Assembly: GCA_001298555.1 (NCBI GenBank)
Contig: LJCW01000285.1
Span: 1-59,735 of the forward strand
Direction of reading: 5' to 3'
Source: Actinobacteria bacterium OV450
Lineage (GTDB): Bacteria; Actinomycetota; Actinomycetes; Streptomycetales; Streptomycetaceae
DNA: 59,735 nt
In this document: positions 59,505 to 59,735 of the stretch, piece by piece
Layout: each line of letters begins with the position of its first letter
Numbering within the stretch: position 1 is the stretch's first letter
The notes under the pieces: generated by a model
The model's input: the letters and a program-made list of their open reading frames with translations, nothing else
Told to the model about the DNA's origin: nothing
Database searches by the model: none
Position numbers and translations under genes: made by a program

Positions 59505-59735
59505 CTGGTCACCTTAATCGACGCCCCGCCGGAAAACCCCAAAGGGAAGCCCACGGGGGCCGGAACCCGGCCGTACCGCAGGCCCCGCCGAAGCCCACCG
59601 GCCGCGCGGCAGAAACCCCACAGGCCCACAAACCCGCTGACCAAAAGCCTGCCGAGCCCCCTGGCGGGGAAGAACCCGGGGCGGCCCCGGCGGTCGAGAA
59701 CCGGCCAGGGCCGGGGGGGGGGGGTGGGGGCGGGG
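59505..59735. other. Intergenic end region with G-runs
   Basis: No gene seen. The last 23 bases consist of G-runs (12, 5 and 4 Gs separated by single T and C), which could form a G-quadruplex or reflect a contig end where assembly stopped. Unusual purine runs such as AAAGGGAAG occur at about 59540. Confidence 0.35.

Noticed and set aside
1..59735. Biosynthetic gene cluster, prophage, tRNA or rRNA
   Set aside because: No polyketide or peptide synthetase, terpene, phage structural, integrase or transposase genes are seen, and no cloverleaf or rRNA signature was noticed on either strand.

Overview
The window is typical Streptomyces-type (high-GC actinomycete) chromosome. Base composition is strongly G+C rich, real genes have third codon positions that are almost all G or C, GTG starts are common, and the gene families (streptophobe, DUF6777, SpoIIE-type phosphatases, MmyB-like regulators, SUKH-like proteins) are characteristic of that group. 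I found no rRNA, tRNA, CRISPR array, prophage or intact insertion sequence. About 50 protein genes fill the window on both strands. I judged genes by eye from protein motifs, GC3, start context and neighbours; no database search was run.

Layout. 1-8.2 kb: threonine dehydrogenase, a HSL-type hydrolase lacking its nucleophile serine, a methyltransferase, a divergent LysR/MFS-exporter pair and a GAF-PAS-GAF-PP2C phosphatase. 8.5-12 kb: an APC permease, then an alcohol dehydrogenase divergent from a MmyB-like regulator with a clear palindrome between them. 12-15.5 kb: GH15 glycosidase and DoxX genes divergent from a MarR gene with two operator-like repeats, then a DUF1232 protein. 15.6-19.9 kb: a frame-broken SUKH-4-like gene, AlkB with an SOS box, and a large APC permease preceded by 11-bp-phased direct repeats. 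20-24 kb: a second GH15 enzyme and the dhaKLM operon. 24-28.3 kb: an S4 protein divergent from a molybdate operon (HTH-TOBE regulator, ModA, fused ModBC).

28.3-33.9 kb looks more plastic: a GNAT gene, a broken nucleotidyltransferase, a tandem-GNAT protein with less biased codon use, a big secreted phosphodiester glycosidase and a nine-copy 19-bp minisatellite. 34-48 kb is dense in signalling: a PAS-GAF-PP2C-HATPase protein, DUF6777 and streptophobe proteins, an operon of FHA-ABC transporter, small protein and Ser/Thr kinase (Rv1747/PknF-like), a CDF metal exporter, a Nudix protein, a Tm-1-like ATP-binding protein, and a second kinase translationally coupled to a membrane protein that shares its extracellular domain. 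48-59.7 kb: a GNAT-AAA+ fusion, a GT39-like membrane glycosyltransferase, a hydrolase, a secreted trypsin-like protease, a Nudix protein with an L7/L12-like tail, apolipoprotein N-acyltransferase, a VOC protein under a SoxR/MerR-type box, a TetR/ADP-ribosylglycohydrolase pair and a glutamate-racemase-like protein.

Two themes recur. Many promoters place a TAnnnT -10 element 6-7 bases before the start codon, implying leaderless mRNAs, several overlapped by palindromes. Ser/Thr phosphorylation parts (two kinases, two PP2C phosphatases, FHA domains) cluster in the middle. The best candidates for something under-described are the kinase plus twin-ectodomain pair (45.9-48.2 kb), the kinase/FHA-transporter operon (38.8-42.8 kb) and the GNAT-AAA+ fusion.
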